Below, one piece after another: positions 40,170 through 51,111 of a stretch of DNA of 64,000 nt (position 1 is the stretch's first letter; the number at the start of each line of letters is the position of its first letter). The position numbers and the translations under genes are program-made. Origin of the DNA: Rhineura floridana (lineage: Eukaryota > Chordata > Lepidosauria > Squamata > Rhineuridae); the NCBI RefSeq assembly GCF_030035675.1, contig NC_084492.1, positions 25,378,261 to 25,442,260 of the forward strand. Reading direction: 5' to 3'. The notes under the pieces are model-generated. The model was not told where the DNA came from. It was given only the letters and a program-made list of their open reading frames with translations, and did not search any database.

Positions 40170-40175
40170 AATAAA
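40170..40175 (+). promoter_or_regulatory. Candidate poly(A) signal of C19orf12 copy 2
   Basis: AATAAA within GAAATCAAATAAAT, followed by GT-rich TTATGGTGTGATTGGGTTTT about 20 bp downstream. The identical 14-mer context at 31467-31480 after copy 1 argues that both are the ancestral signal. This gives a 3' UTR of about 340 bp. Confidence 0.6.
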
Positions 40176-40257
40176 TCTGCCCCTCCTGAGTTATGGTGTG
40201 ATTGGGTTTTAAAAACTGTTTGCATGGCTGCTAAGGAGGGTCGGGGGAGACATTCTA

Positions 40258-41015
40258 GTTTGTATTTTAATGAGAAACTGCCTAATTCGTATCCTTAAAC
40301 CAATTTTGTGATGCAGTTCTCCAGACAAGTAACGTGTAGAAAAATACATATAATTAGGGGAAAGTGTATATAAAATGCACATATTAGTGAAAATAACATA
40401 CAGTAATGCATTATTTTAGGGAAAATTGCTTGCACAAATTTGTACATTAGGCCTCTTGTGCTCGATACATTTAAAGCTGTATTATACCACTTTAACAGTC
40501 ACGGCTTCCCTTAAAGCATCCTGGAAACTGTTTTTTTAAGGGTGCTGAGAGTGCCTAGGAGACCCGGATTCCCCTCACAGAGCTACAATTCCCAGAGTTC
40601 CCTGGGAAGAGGGATTGAGTGATAAACCACTCAGAGAAGTGTAGCTCTGCGAGGGGAATGGGGGTCTCCTAACATCTCTCAGAACCCTTCACAAATGACA
40701 GTCCCCAGGATTCTTTGGAGGAGCCATGACTATTTAAAGTGGTATGATACTGCTTTAAATGTACAGTGCAGATGGAGCCTTAGTCAAAGCTGCAAAGAGA
40801 ATATGTTTATTCGGAGCAACTCAAACTAAAATGCTGTCAGATTTTCATTTGGATTTAAAAAAAATGTGGAAAGTGGAGAATTGAATTTAAGACTGGAAAA
40901 TTGCCCTGGGCTCCCAGGGATCCTTCTGGGAGGAAGAACAGGATAATAAATTTAATAAATAAAAATGAGAAATGGAAAGCAACCAAAACTGAAGACATTT
41001 GTCCCTGCTGCTGAG
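40258..41015. mobile_element. AT-rich GGGATGAGCAA-family element carrying a Harbinger MITE and a LINE tail
   Basis: The outer sequence is an inverted relative of 44400-44850. A 330-bp palindromic MITE (40450-40779, GGCCTCTTGTGCTCGATACA to GTGCAGATGGAGCC) is inserted with a TTA duplication (40447-40449, 40780-40782). The related repeat at 44566-44580 shows the unoccupied form (GACTAATGTGTACA, read in reverse). A short L2-like LINE tail (CAGGATAATAAATTTAATAA) sits at 40907-40970. Confidence 0.82.
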
Positions 41016-42177
41016 TGATTTGCCAGGCAAGTCATGTCTGACAGCCTCGAGTTGATGTAGATCTGTTGAGTCATAGCACAGGCCAGGCTCTAGATTTGGG
41101 GACAGACTGTAAGTCTAACATTGAGTCTCTCATCTCCAGTTAAAAAGGTCTGGGGAAAACCTCCCAACCAGAGTCTGTCTGTGAGCCAAACTAGACATCA
41201 TTATAATTTGCATTCTTTTTAAAAACAATCTGTATGTTGAGTGCAAACAACAGCCCCTGACACATTTGCTCAACTGATTCCTGCATGCATGTCCTGTTTG
41301 TACAAAATGAACACATCTGAATCAACAAGTCAGAAGGCGGGCACAAAGACAAAAGGGACGGTGCATATGGACCAACGAGGTCCAATTCCAATGAAGACAA
41401 TGCGGATTCCAAGGGAGAGCCAGCTCAAACATGGACAAACCTTTTGTCTTCAGAAGCAGTGCCATTTTAAACCATGTTGTTGCTATCTCAGCCCTGTAGC
41501 CACATTGCTAAACAAGCTGTTTATTTCTGACCCCTTTCCCATAATCCTGGCAGCAACATTTGTTGGGATTTGAAGGGGGGAGAGGGAGAAGGTAGAGGAG
41601 AGAGGTAGCCACCTGCCACCACAGCAGCCTGCCTGAAGGCTCCTAAGATGGTGACTCTCGTGTAACTCTCGTCAGCTGCATAATGTCAGTGCCAAGTGCC
41701 AAAAACACAGGTGTTGCCTTGGAAACCCACAAAATGCTGTGCCAGCAGTTCTAGCAAATAGCTGAGGAAGAGTGAGCATGTCGGGAGAGGCACATATTTG
41801 TACCAACAAACCATCTGTTCCAGCAATGGTTATTAACCTGCTAGTGCTTGGAGTGTGACAAAGTCAAGCTGAACTTTTAACAGGCAGATGGCGAGAGTTG
41901 TTGTTGCTGTTGCTGCTTGTTTGAGCAGAAATCCCTTCTTTCTGCTCCTCTCTCTTGGCTCTCTGGCTTATAAACCAGTGGCAAGAAAGCCTTTTGAAGG
42001 ATAGTTATAGAACAAATGAAACAGGGAAGAATTTATTTCTTTAAACTCTTCCATTCTCAGGGTGCAGGATTTCCGCTGGGAAAGCACCACCCAGTGACCT
42101 ATACTATAAAAGGAGCATTCAACTTTGAAGGCTCCCGCAGGCAGCCTGTTTATTGCGCTTGCTTGCACAAAGCTTAC
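41016..42177. other. No recognised gene or repeat
   Basis: Looks largely single-copy. Short frames are present but none has a recognisable domain or codon pattern. Confidence 0.4.
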
Positions 42178-42730
42178 GCAGGAGTAGGGAAATTTGGTGC
42201 AGTTTGCATTTAAAGCCGAATTGATCAAATTTGCACTTTCCGAAACAATGAGAGCCGAACCATAAGCTGTCCTTCACATCCCGCACTTATCCAAATGTTT
42301 ACAATGCAGTTCACAGGTAATGTGTACAAAAATATAAATTGTTGCAGAAATGTGGAGAACCAAATTTAAGATTGGAAAAATGGGGAACTGAGAGATCCTT
42401 CCATCCCTAGAGTGCACTAGCCTACAGGCAGACGCAGCATGTTGGTTGTGGCAAGTCATGGAGTTTGAAGGGGCCTTTGCAGTCATCTAAACAACTCCCT
42501 CCTCCACGCAGAATCTGCAACACAGGATGCAAGCAAAGCATTCCTTGCCAATGGCTGCTCAGTGCTTGTTTTAAATCCCTTCCACAAAGGAGGGCCCACC
42601 ACCTCTGGAGGCAGCCTGCCCCACTGTCGAGTCGCTCTTGCCCTCAGGAAGTGCTCCCTACTGTTCTGCTGACATTGGCTGCCCTGCAGTTTCCACCCAT
42701 TCGTTCTAGTACTAGTCCTGCCTTCTAGAG
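42178..42730. mobile_element. GGGATGAGCAA-family fragment, then CR1 3' region (minus)
   Basis: 42178-42413 shares TTTGCACTTTCCGAAACAAT and GATCCTTCCATCCCTAG with the 44400-44850 element. 42456-42730 is inverted CR1 (GGAGTTTGAAGGGGCCTTTG, CTCTTGCCCTCAGGAAGTGC, TTCCACCCATTCGTTCTAGT). Confidence 0.65.
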
Positions 42731-42921
42731 CAGCAGAGACAAAGGAGAAGAAGGGGTTGGCTTGTCTCCCAGGTGGCTCTTCTGCAGCCTAGCCTTCTAT
42801 GGAGCCTGGATTCCTGTTGCTGACTCATCACATCAGCTTCACTAGAGCCCTGGCTGTCAGGCCTCATAAAGCCGCTTTGTCACTTTGAAGCAAGGCAACG
42901 GAGCCTTCTGGTCCACCTTTG

Positions 42922-43240
42922 GGCATCATTCAATGTGCTTTAAACGTTCATGACTTCCCCCAAAGAATCCTGGGAAGTGTAGTTTGTGAAGGATGTGGAG
43001 AATTGTTAGGAGACCCCTATTCCCTTTACAGAGCTACAATTCCTTGAGCTTCCTGGGAAGAGGGATTGACTGTTAAACCATGCTGGGAATTGTAGCTCTG
43101 TGAGGGGATCAGGGGTCTCCTAACAACTCTCAGCATCCTTCACAAACTACATTCTCCAGGATTTTGTGGGGGGGGGGGAGAAGGGACCATGACTATTTAA
43201 AGTGGTATGATACTGCTTTAAATGGTTAGAGCAGATTGGG
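42922..43240. mobile_element. Harbinger-like palindromic MITE
   Basis: TGTGCTTTAAACGTTCATGA, CCAAAGAATCCTGGGAAGTG and GAGCTACAATTCCTTGAGC mirror GAATTGTAGCTCTGTGAGG, CACAAACTACATTCTCCAGG and TAAAGTGGTATGATACTGC. The ends are eroded. Confidence 0.72.
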
Positions 43241-44257
43241 TTTGAAAATAAGGTTTCTGTTCAGTCCCAGATCCAGTAAACTGGGCTGTTCACACATTAT
43301 GTTCAACAAGTATACAATCTGTGTACGTGTGTATACAAAGAGTTGAACAGTATACTCATACAGTTATTCACATGTTAAATAGTGCCTAACCGGAGTGCTG
43401 TCACCAACCCACCATCCCACTTGCTTAGGGACTAGAAACTTGAACAATGAGCAACACTGAAAAAGCTTGCCCCAACTAATTAACAGAGGAATTAATAATG
43501 CCAAACATGCTGTTTAATGGTGACATGGTCTGATTTTGACACAGAAGCAAAATCAAACTGATTAGGAGAAGATCTTGTAACAGCTAGCCTAGGAGGGTTA
43601 AGCTAATATGAGGGTTCTGTTTAGGAAACTGCTTATCCTTTTAATTCTTATTCACACAGAAATGCCTTGCTATTGGACTAGCCAAATGTTATCTGGAAGC
43701 TCACAAGCTGGACACAAAACCTATGGGTATTCCCTTTTTATCCACATCATGTGGGATTCTGAGGTAGAGTGCCTCTATCTATGGCAGTTCCGTTAATTTG
43801 TCATGGGTTTGCAGCCTGCTAATCTTACTGAACACTCTTGCCTTCATCAAGCTTCTGCTACTGCAAATGTGAGAATCCAAAAAGGGGGGGGGGAGAAGAG
43901 GAGTGATTTGCTTTGGGAATCTAAATCTATTTTGTCTCTAATTAGGACGCAAGCTTTCATCTTTGCATTTCAAGAGATCATAAAAATCAATGCGTTTCTT
44001 CACACTTCTGAGCCACAATACACACATTTCATCACTTAATTGCCATTGACTCTCTACTAATACCTCCCATTAAGTGTGATTTATGAGAGGTGCCTGAAAA
44101 GGCAGGAAAAATAGAATTTAAATTCATCCTAAACTTTGCAAGAGAGAACTGTGGGATTCCAATGCTATTTGGTGGCTCGAAATAATTTCACCACAGCCAG
44201 GCTGCATGCTGAAAAACACTTTTATCTCAGTTTCATTGTGGTTGGAAGAAATGGTCC
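43241..44257. other. No recognised gene
   Basis: Unassigned AT-rich sequence. Confidence 0.4.

Positions 44258-44295
<38 letters not shown>
44258..44295 (+). repeat. (AG)n microsatellite
   Basis: About 17 GA units after CCTGCTGAGAGAG. Confidence 0.95.
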
Positions 44296-44300
<5 letters not shown>

Positions 44301-44399
44301 GTGAGGGGAAGGCCAAAAGTGAAATGCAGCCCTTACTTCTGGTTTCCATTTGAAAGCTGCCACTATTTCTGGGTGGGATTTAATCACTTCCTGGTAAAT

Positions 44400-44850
44400 G
44401 CAAGTTGCACAATTATAGTCAATTTGAACAGTTCTCAACGTTTCTCATTTTTCTGGTCTTAAATCCAATTCTCCACATTTCTGCAGCAATTTTTTTAAAA
44501 AAAACCTCATGAAAATTCTCCCACATTTTAATGCAAATTTCTCCTAAGAAACAAATTTTGGTATGCAGTTTTGACTAATGTGTACATTTTTGCAAGCATT
44601 TTCTCATCATAGAATGCATTTCTGTATTTTATTTTCACTCCTATATTCATTACCGTATACACTTTCTTCCAACATATGCATTTTTGTAAACATTCCTAGG
44701 CTGGCGAACTGCATCACTAAATTCAAATAAATGTGAACTTTGAAGGATGGCTGTGTTTAGGTTCTCATCTTGTTTCGGAAAGTGCAAATTTTGGTACCTT
44801 CGGCTTGAAATGTGAACTGAATCAAATTTCTTGCTCATCCCTAGGCAAAA
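44400..44850. mobile_element. AT-rich interspersed element, GGGATGAGCAA family
   Basis: Contains TTCTCCACATTTCTGCAGCA, GCAAATTTCTCCTAAGAAAC, TTTGACTAATGTGTACATTT, GGCTGGCGAACTGCATC and the end TTCTTGCTCATCCCTAG. The most complete of the four copies here; non-coding. Confidence 0.65.
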
Positions 44851-45118
44851 GGCATGGAGCCCAACAGTAATAGGAGCAAATGACAGGTAGAGCTACAGCC
44901 AATGCAGAGCCAACTATTTCTGTCCCCTCCCACACATGATTCTCTTTACTGAGTTCTAAAAAGGCAACACGGAGTCTGGTGAGGAGGCTGACAGCCAGTG
45001 CCACCCACTACAGTGGTTGCAAGTAAGGAAGCAGGCCGGTGGAGGCTGGCTGAAGGCAGACTGAGCTTGGAGGGACAGTGCCCCACTTCCCCTAATGCAT
45101 TAGCCTCCACTGGATTTG
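44851..45118. mobile_element. Non-autonomous DNA element, GTGGAGGCT family
   Basis: GAGCTACAGCCAATGCAGAG, TACTGAGTTCTAAAAAGGCA, CTGACAGCCAGTGCCACCC, GGGACAGTGCCCCACTTCCC and GCATTAGCCTCCACTGG. Opposite orientation to 12890-13205. Confidence 0.6.
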
Positions 45119-45455
45119 GACCTCTTGCACAACAAACCCCCTTCCCCCAAAGACTGGGCTTTTTACGATAAGGAAAGTAAGGGGGGAAATGCACTGAAAA
45201 GTGGGACAACACTTGCTTTAAGGCAACATCATCTAATCTCTCCACCAACAAATCAGTCTAGAAGCCCCCTCATTTATTCATTGCACTTTATAACATGCTA
45301 TCGCCCCTAGGAGCTCAAAGAAGTACACATGGTTCTGCTCTCTCCCCTCTCATTTTATCTTCACGTTGACCCTGTGAGGTAGATTAGGCTGAAAGAGAAT
45401 GACTCGTCCACTGTCAATGGCGAAACCTTCATAGCCAAAGGAGGATATGAACTGG
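45113..45455. mobile_element. Unnamed repeat plus MIR/L2-like 3' end
   Basis: 45113-45262 shares CTTGCACAACAAACCC with 50455-50620. 45275-45455 (TTATTCATTGCACTTTATAA, TGACCCTGTGAGGTAGATTA) resembles 18085-18260. Confidence 0.45.
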
Positions 45456-46368
45456 AGATGGGCAATGGAGGGGGGGCAGCTGCTCTTTCCCACATATTTT
45501 TATGGTGCAGTGCCGTTTTCCTGGCATTCATTCCCCACACAAAGGGTTGCCTTCAGTTGTCAGGAGTTGGCCCAAGTCATTTTGCTGCCTGAGATGGAAC
45601 AGCAAAGGCTTCCCGCCCCCATCAAGTCAAAGCCTGTCAAGTGATTTTGGGCACCTGAGGCAGAAAACTCCCCAAGCACTCCTCCCTCTCTCTGGCAGTA
45701 GAGATACAACAATAATAAATTAAATTAGGAAAAATGTGCTGCCCTTTCATGGCATTTAAAAATGGTTCCCTCACTCTGTCTAATGGTCGGCCCTGCCAGA
45801 TGGGAACAGGAAATGACCACTGCACTGACCCTCTGCAAGCGTTGACCCCTTTGTTTCTGCTCCATTTCCCGCAGCTCATGAAAAGGTTATTGACTGAAAG
45901 GCTCCCAGCCTTCAGTGTATTGAGCCATGTTGTGACTGTTGTAGAACAGAGGAAGCTGCTTTATACAGAGTCAGACCATTGGCTCATCTAGCTCAGTATT
46001 GTCTACACTGACTGGCAGCAGCTCTCCAGGGTTTCAAACAGAGGACACCTACCTGGAGATGCCAGGGGTATAGATATAGATATAGAAATATACTGCTTAT
46101 ATCTATCTATCTATACACATCTTTATTGTACATAAAACCTCTAAGTGGTTTACAAAAAAAAAAAACCTATTAAAATTGTCAATGAAAGAGATCTCAAAAT
46201 AGTTTATACTTACAAAATATAATTAAAATCAACGATAACTAAACGCTGCCTAAAACACATGTCAATATCTACAAGTCTAGATACATTGCCTGAACAAAAA
46301 TGTTTTCAGCAGACGCCAAAACGAATACAGTGAAGGCGGCTGCCTGAAATCTATAGGCAGAAAGTTCC

Positions 46369-48348
46369 AAAAGTAGAGGCTTTACGACTTCCGGGAAGGG
46401 TGACTTCGCTTGTGCCTGCTTTTGAGATGGGCTCCCGCCTCAGAAGAAGCTTTTTCAGATATAAATCAGTCAGAACATTTTTTTTTTGACTGATGAAATT
46501 TCTCCCGGGCAGGGAGAAACGTAGAGATCAACCTCAAAAGCCTGTTTTTGTTGGGAGGTCTGGATTTCATTAATTTATGAGAAAAGGTCCAGCCAGCAAT
46601 GCCGGACGGACTTCCGAACAAGCTCTATCTGATTAATGCGACACGTTTATCTTTTCTTCAAAGAGAAAACGGACTAACAGGCAAGCACCCTTCTTTCTAT
46701 CTTTTTTTTTTACTTGGTTTAAATTGTTGCAGCAAAAAGAGATTTGTCAAATGAATCAGCTTTAAAGAACTTCTGGGTGAGCTATAACTCTTCTCTGTTA
46801 TTCACGAAATTAACAGCTTATCTCTGCTTCTATTGCAAAAAGCTGTCCTGGAAGTGCATTCTAAAGATATAAACAGAAGAGGGATTTCTATTCCGAGGAG
46901 AAAAAAATAAAAAATATGAACTTTGGAACATTATATTGTCTGGGACTATTCTCTTTTTGGTCTATTTTATTTTGACGAATCTGCTTCTTCACGACGCCAC
47001 TAACTGTTTTGATGCTGGGAACTAAATTTGTTTTGTATTCTTGAACATAGAGAGATAAGGCAGGCTGCTCTGTTTATACTGTGATGTCATCAAGCCTGGA
47101 ATATTAACCCAATTGTTGCTGAAATAAGAAGTCGTTCTTCTTTATTTTTGTTTTGTTTTGGTGGTTTTAAAAATGGCAATCAAGAAAGTGGCTGAGAATC
47201 TGGAAGTAATTATGTTTCAGAAAATAATGGATGAGATTGAGATAACGAAACAAACCCTGCGACAGGGCAGTAAGGAGCTGAAAATTGAACTGAGCAAAAT
47301 GACGCAGGAGCTTAAAGAAATAGGGGATCCTGTGAGAGAGGAGAATGAGATCAGAGATGAGAAAAGAAAAAATAAAGGGAAGATACAAGCCCTGGAGATT
47401 GGAACAAATGTGGAATTGGAAAAAGATCTGGAGTTTATGGATATTAGAAATAAAATCTACTGTTTGGAATTTAATGTTATCTCTGAAGAAATTAATGAAG
47501 ATATTAGAGATAAAGTTATCAATGGCTTGGATAATTTTCTGGACTGGAATGACGTGATGGAGCTTGATATAGAGAAAATCTATGGAATTAACTGCAGCCA
47601 TGTGACAATGGAAAAACTCTCAAGAGATGAGCCAGTGCATTTTGTAAAAAAGAAGAACAGAGATATGACTTTACAACAATATTTCAGCAACTTATTCAGA
47701 ATCGATGGCAAGAAAATATTTGGGATAGAGGAAATTCCCATCAGACTCTTATTATATGACTATGGCTACGACAGCAAGATTATTATGGAATACTGATAAT
47801 GGAAGATTGGACACTGAAATTACTGGACTTAACAGGACTATTGAAGATGGAAGATGGAATTAATATGGATAATGGAATAATGGCTATTGAAATTATTGGA
47901 CCTAACAGATTTTGATGAGATGGATTAATCGATATGTTTATTTGGACTATGGTTATGACAATAAGATTATTATTATTATTAACGAGATGGATTAATCGAC
48001 ATGTTTATTTGGAGAAAAATTGATAGATATATTTCTTAAAGAATTGAAACCTCTCTTTGACTTTTTGTGGAAAGAATAAAGTAATGTTTATAAGATTTGA
48101 TGATTAATTAAGATAACTACTGGAGGAAAGTGATTTTATAATATAATTTAAGAGACAGGATTGTTATATATTGTAGACCTATAACTGATCTGCGACAAAT
48201 GGGAAGTCAACATTTTATTTTTTTGTTTAATCATTTTTGTTTTGTTTTGTTTTTTGTCTTTGAATGTTTTATGATTTTGTTTTGTTTGTTTTATGAAAAT
48301 TTGAATAAAAATTATTGTAAAAAAACAAAACAAAAGTAGAGGCTTTAC
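46369..48348 (+). mobile_element. Half-L1 (ORF1 only) with 17-bp target-site duplication
   Basis: AAAAGTAGAGGCTTTAC is repeated exactly at 46369-46385 and 48332-48348, flanking a 1946-bp body. The body has a 5' UTR starting GACTTCCGGGAAGGGTGACT (like the copy at 3332), one ORF1, a 3' part with internal degenerate repeats, and an A-rich end (GAATAAAAATTATTGTAAAA). ORF2 (endonuclease and reverse transcriptase) is entirely absent, while both ends look complete. This resembles the HAL1 half-L1 elements of mammals, which depend on another L1 for mobility. The perfect duplication suggests a fairly recent insertion. Confidence 0.85.
47158..47796 (+). CDS. L1 ORF1-like protein of the half-L1
   Basis: An intact frame of 212 residues starting MVVLKMAIKKVAENLEVIMF (the second ATG at 47173, MAIKK, is an equally likely start). 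Residues about 20-95 form a charged coiled coil (KELKIELSKMTQELKEIG). About 96-195 resembles the L1 ORF1 RRM, with KIYCLEFNVISEEINED, LDWNDVMELDIEKIYGIN, VHFVKKKNRDMTLQQYF and RIDGKKIFGIEEIPIRLL. The protein then stops after YDYGYDSKIIMEY, so the usual C-terminal domain is short or missing. Known L1 ORF1p is an RNA-binding trimer needed for retrotransposition. Whether this one is functional is uncertain; there are no internal stops. It is not a host gene. Confidence 0.75.
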   Translation: MVVLKMAIKKVAENLEVIMFQKIMDEIEITKQTLRQGSKELKIELSKMTQELKEIGDPVREENEIRDEKRKNKGKIQALEIGTNVELEKDLEFMDIRNKIYCLEFNVISEEINEDIRDKVINGLDNFLDWNDVMELDIEKIYGINCSHVTMEKLSRDEPVHFVKKKNRDMTLQQYFSNLFRIDGKKIFGIEEIPIRLLLYDYGYDSKIIMEY

Positions 48349-48454
48349 TACTGAACTAAGGCCATTCCTCTGATGTGGCTCTGATATAACTGGTTCCATT
48401 GCTTAAGAAATATCTGCTAACGTTTAACTAAAATCTACCCTTCTGTAAAGATGG

Positions 48455-49210
48455 TGATGATGATAATGATTATATCCAGCCCTTCCTCCCAGAAGGAGTC
48501 CAGGGTGGCAAACAACCCACTAAAAACACTCTAAACATCTTTTTAAAAAATCTTTAAAAGCATCTTAAAAAGCAATTCCAGCACAGATGCAGACTGGGAT
48601 AAGGTCTCTACTTAAAAGGCTTGTTGAAAGAGGAAGGTCTTCAGTAAAGACAACAGAGATGGTGTCTGCCTAATATTTAAGGGGAGAATTCCAAAGGGTT
48701 GGTGCCACTACATTAAAGGTCCATTTCCTATGTTCTGCAGAACAGACCTCCTGATAAGATGGTCTTATCTATAGCAGGCCCACACCTGTAGAGTGCAATG
48801 ATCAACTAGGTATATGAGGGATAAGATGATCTTTCAGGTATCCTGGTCCCAAACTGTATAGGACTTTGTACAGCAAAGTGAACTTTTGCAGTCAGTGCAA
48901 TTCTTTCTGTCCTCTGGGGCAATAAAAGTAAAGTCTTTGTCCTTTCTTATGTGAAAGCTCTTCAGGTATTTGAAGAGTGCCTCAATGTCCCCACTCAGTC
49001 TTCTTTTCTCCAGGCTAAACCTACTCAGTTCTTTCAACCTTTTCTCCTAGGGCTTGTTTTCCATATTCCTGAACAACTCTGATGCCTTACCCTGAACTTG
49101 TTCCAGTTTGTCTCTCTCCTACCTAAAGATAAGGGCCCATAACTGGACACGGTGCAGTAGATAAAATCTGACCAGTGCAGAATAAACTATTACTTCCCAT
49201 GACTTGGATG
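48455..49210 (-). mobile_element. LINE 3' region (minus), then old CR1-like remnant (minus)
   Basis: 48455-48885 matches 62565-62960 closely (CCCTTCCTCCCAGAAGGAGT, GACTGGGATAAGGTCTCTAC, TTAAAAGGCTTGTTGAAAGA). 48890-49210 carries inverted CR1-like phrases (CTTTTCTCCAGGCTAAACCT, CTTGTTCCAGTTTGTCTCTC, ACTGGACACGGTGCAGTAGA). Confidence 0.65.
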
Positions 49211-49860
49211 GAAATAGTGGTCCGATTAATGCAACTTATTTTTTTTTAAAAAATTATTTGCATGTGTGAGAGAATTGTCAGCATGTGTGAACATACATGT
49301 GGAAAAATATCTGGGTAAGAATGGTTATGTAAGTTCTCTTTCTCGCCCTCTCCTCTCTTTTTAATTTTTTAAAAAATCAATTTTACAAAGCACCCTGGGT
49401 CATTGCTTGTCAAAGCATCTTATCTCTTGCAGGAGCTTTTGCTTCTGTTGCTTTTCCAGGGCTCTGCTTACAGTGGTTGTTTTTGTCCTCTTTCTGTGAT
49501 GATTTTGGAAGGCTGAAGCTTTCCGTTTCATTGCTCGGAGGCAAGAAAGCAGTATTTTCCTGTCATTTTTGGCTGGAGCCCCTCTAATGCTTTCATTAGG
49601 AGGGATACTGCACAGGATAGTTCTTAAAACTGTGCTCACCACGCACACAGAAACAAAACCATCCTTTGTTAATTCTCTAGATGTTAAGAACAGTTTCTCA
49701 CCACTTCAGAAAAAAAACCCACAGATGATTCCAGTCCGTTTGCGTAGGGTTGATAAGTAAATGTCTTTCAAGGGTGAGTTTCCAATGTCAGGCAGTTCTG
49801 TGTTTACAAAGTGGCTTCCTGCTTGGAGTCATCTCTACTCCTTTTTTTCAGTATCATGGA
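49211..49860. other. No recognised gene
   Basis: Unassigned sequence. Short frames only. Confidence 0.4.
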
Positions 49861-49975
49861 TACCAGGTATGTGGAATCAGTGGTCCTCCAGATGTTGTTG
49901 GATGTAGAGCCAATAGTCGGGGACAATGCGAGTCCAACAACATCTGCAAGGCCACAGATTCCCTGTCCCCAAAGG
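49861..49975. mobile_element. hAT-type palindromic MITE
   Basis: TATGTGGAATCAGTGGTCCT, CCAGATGTTGTTGGATGTAG mirrored by GAGTCCAACAACATCTGC and AGGCCACAGATTCCCTGTCC. Confidence 0.65.
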
Positions 49976-50177
49976 ATATCTTCCCCCATTTTTTATCTTT
50001 ACGTGAGGAAAACACCCCTTTCTGCCTAAATTTCATGCCCTTTCTGATGGAGCATAGTGAATGAACATAAGCTATGATTTGAAAGGCCCTCGTTCAACTC
50101 TTAGCAGCCTTGAGCCCATGGGTGGCCTCAAGCAAATCTCTCTACCTTGGTTAGCCCATATGTGTCAATAAAACAGC

Positions 50178-50310
50178 CTTTGTCAACTTGGTGGCCTTCA
50201 GATGTTTTGGACTTCAACTCCCATCAGCGTAAAGATGTACCTGCTGGGGCTGCTGGGAGTTACAGTCCAAAATATTTGGAGGGTACCAAGTTGGGGAAGG
50301 TTGTTATAAG
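50178..50310. mobile_element. hAT-type palindromic MITE
   Basis: TTGTCAACTTGGTGGCCTTC mirrored by AGGGTACCAAGTTGGGGAAG, with ACTTCAACTCCCATCAGCG and TGCTGGGAGTTACAGTCC. Confidence 0.7.
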
Positions 50311-51110
50311 GTTAACACTGGCCAATCTTTCTGGGATCACATGGAACCAAACTAATCTAGGCAACTGCAGGTGCTTCCAGACTATTGCTATTTTAGAGTG
50401 GGATTCAATTGCATACTGGCAAATTCAGGTTGAGCAGTTACAGTTGGCTGGAAGGTCTTGCACAACAAACCCGCTTCCCCAAAAGATTGGACTTCTTGCA
50501 ATATGGAATGTTATGGGAAAATGTGGGATCACACTTGTTTTGACACACAGTTGTCTAATCTCCCTGCAAAGCAATCAGTATGAATGCTCAATAAACAGGT
50601 TGTCTGGAAATGCCTTGCTTGTGTCAAAGGTGAATGCAAACTTCATGACCCTTTGAGCAAAACTATTCATTAAATGTAGCAAAAGCATAACCAAACAAGG
50701 AACCATGGATTCCTTTGTTCACTATCTGTTTTTAGGTGAAGTTAAGAGATCTAAAGATTCAGAAGCTCCTCATGTCCTCCACTTTTCAGTCCCACAATGG
50801 TGGCTGGCCCCATGGTTTGATGCTAGCCAAAACTGTGTGGCTTTTATGCATGTAGTATCCATGGAAGAGACTGAGAGATATGCCACACAAGCCCTTCCCC
50901 TATATAGATGAGTCTTCAGGACTGAGTAGAGGCTGGCTACATTAGTGCCTTAATGTCCAAGAGACATGACTTGTGAAAAGCCAGTGAGGGAACTAATTCT
51001 TAGATGTTTCCGTGCTAACAAAGCGTCATCTGAATTAAATATTCCTAAATGCAGAAATATTACTTTATCTAGGAAGGACAGAATTTCTAATTGAGTTATG
51101 CTCAGGCCAC
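50311..51110. other. Unnamed repeat and unassigned sequence
   Basis: 50455-50620 shares CTTGCACAACAAACCC and CAATCAG words with 45113-45262, so it is a dispersed element of unknown class. The remainder is unassigned. Confidence 0.4.
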
Positions 51111-51111
51111 A

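Larger units (their letters stand above)
45950..48372 (-). mobile_element. tRNA-Ala SINE split by a LINE end and by a half-L1
   Basis: 45950-46066 is the SINE tail and body (GAGGAAGCTGCTTTATACAG to GGAGATGCCAGG). 46090-46368 is a minus-strand LINE 3' end (AAGTGGTTTACAAAAAAAAA, TGTTTTCAGCAGACGCCAAA). 46386-48331 is an L1 copy. The SINE head end (TTTACTACTGAACTAAGGCC) resumes at 48342. Insertion order is SINE, then LINE end, then L1. Confidence 0.7.
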
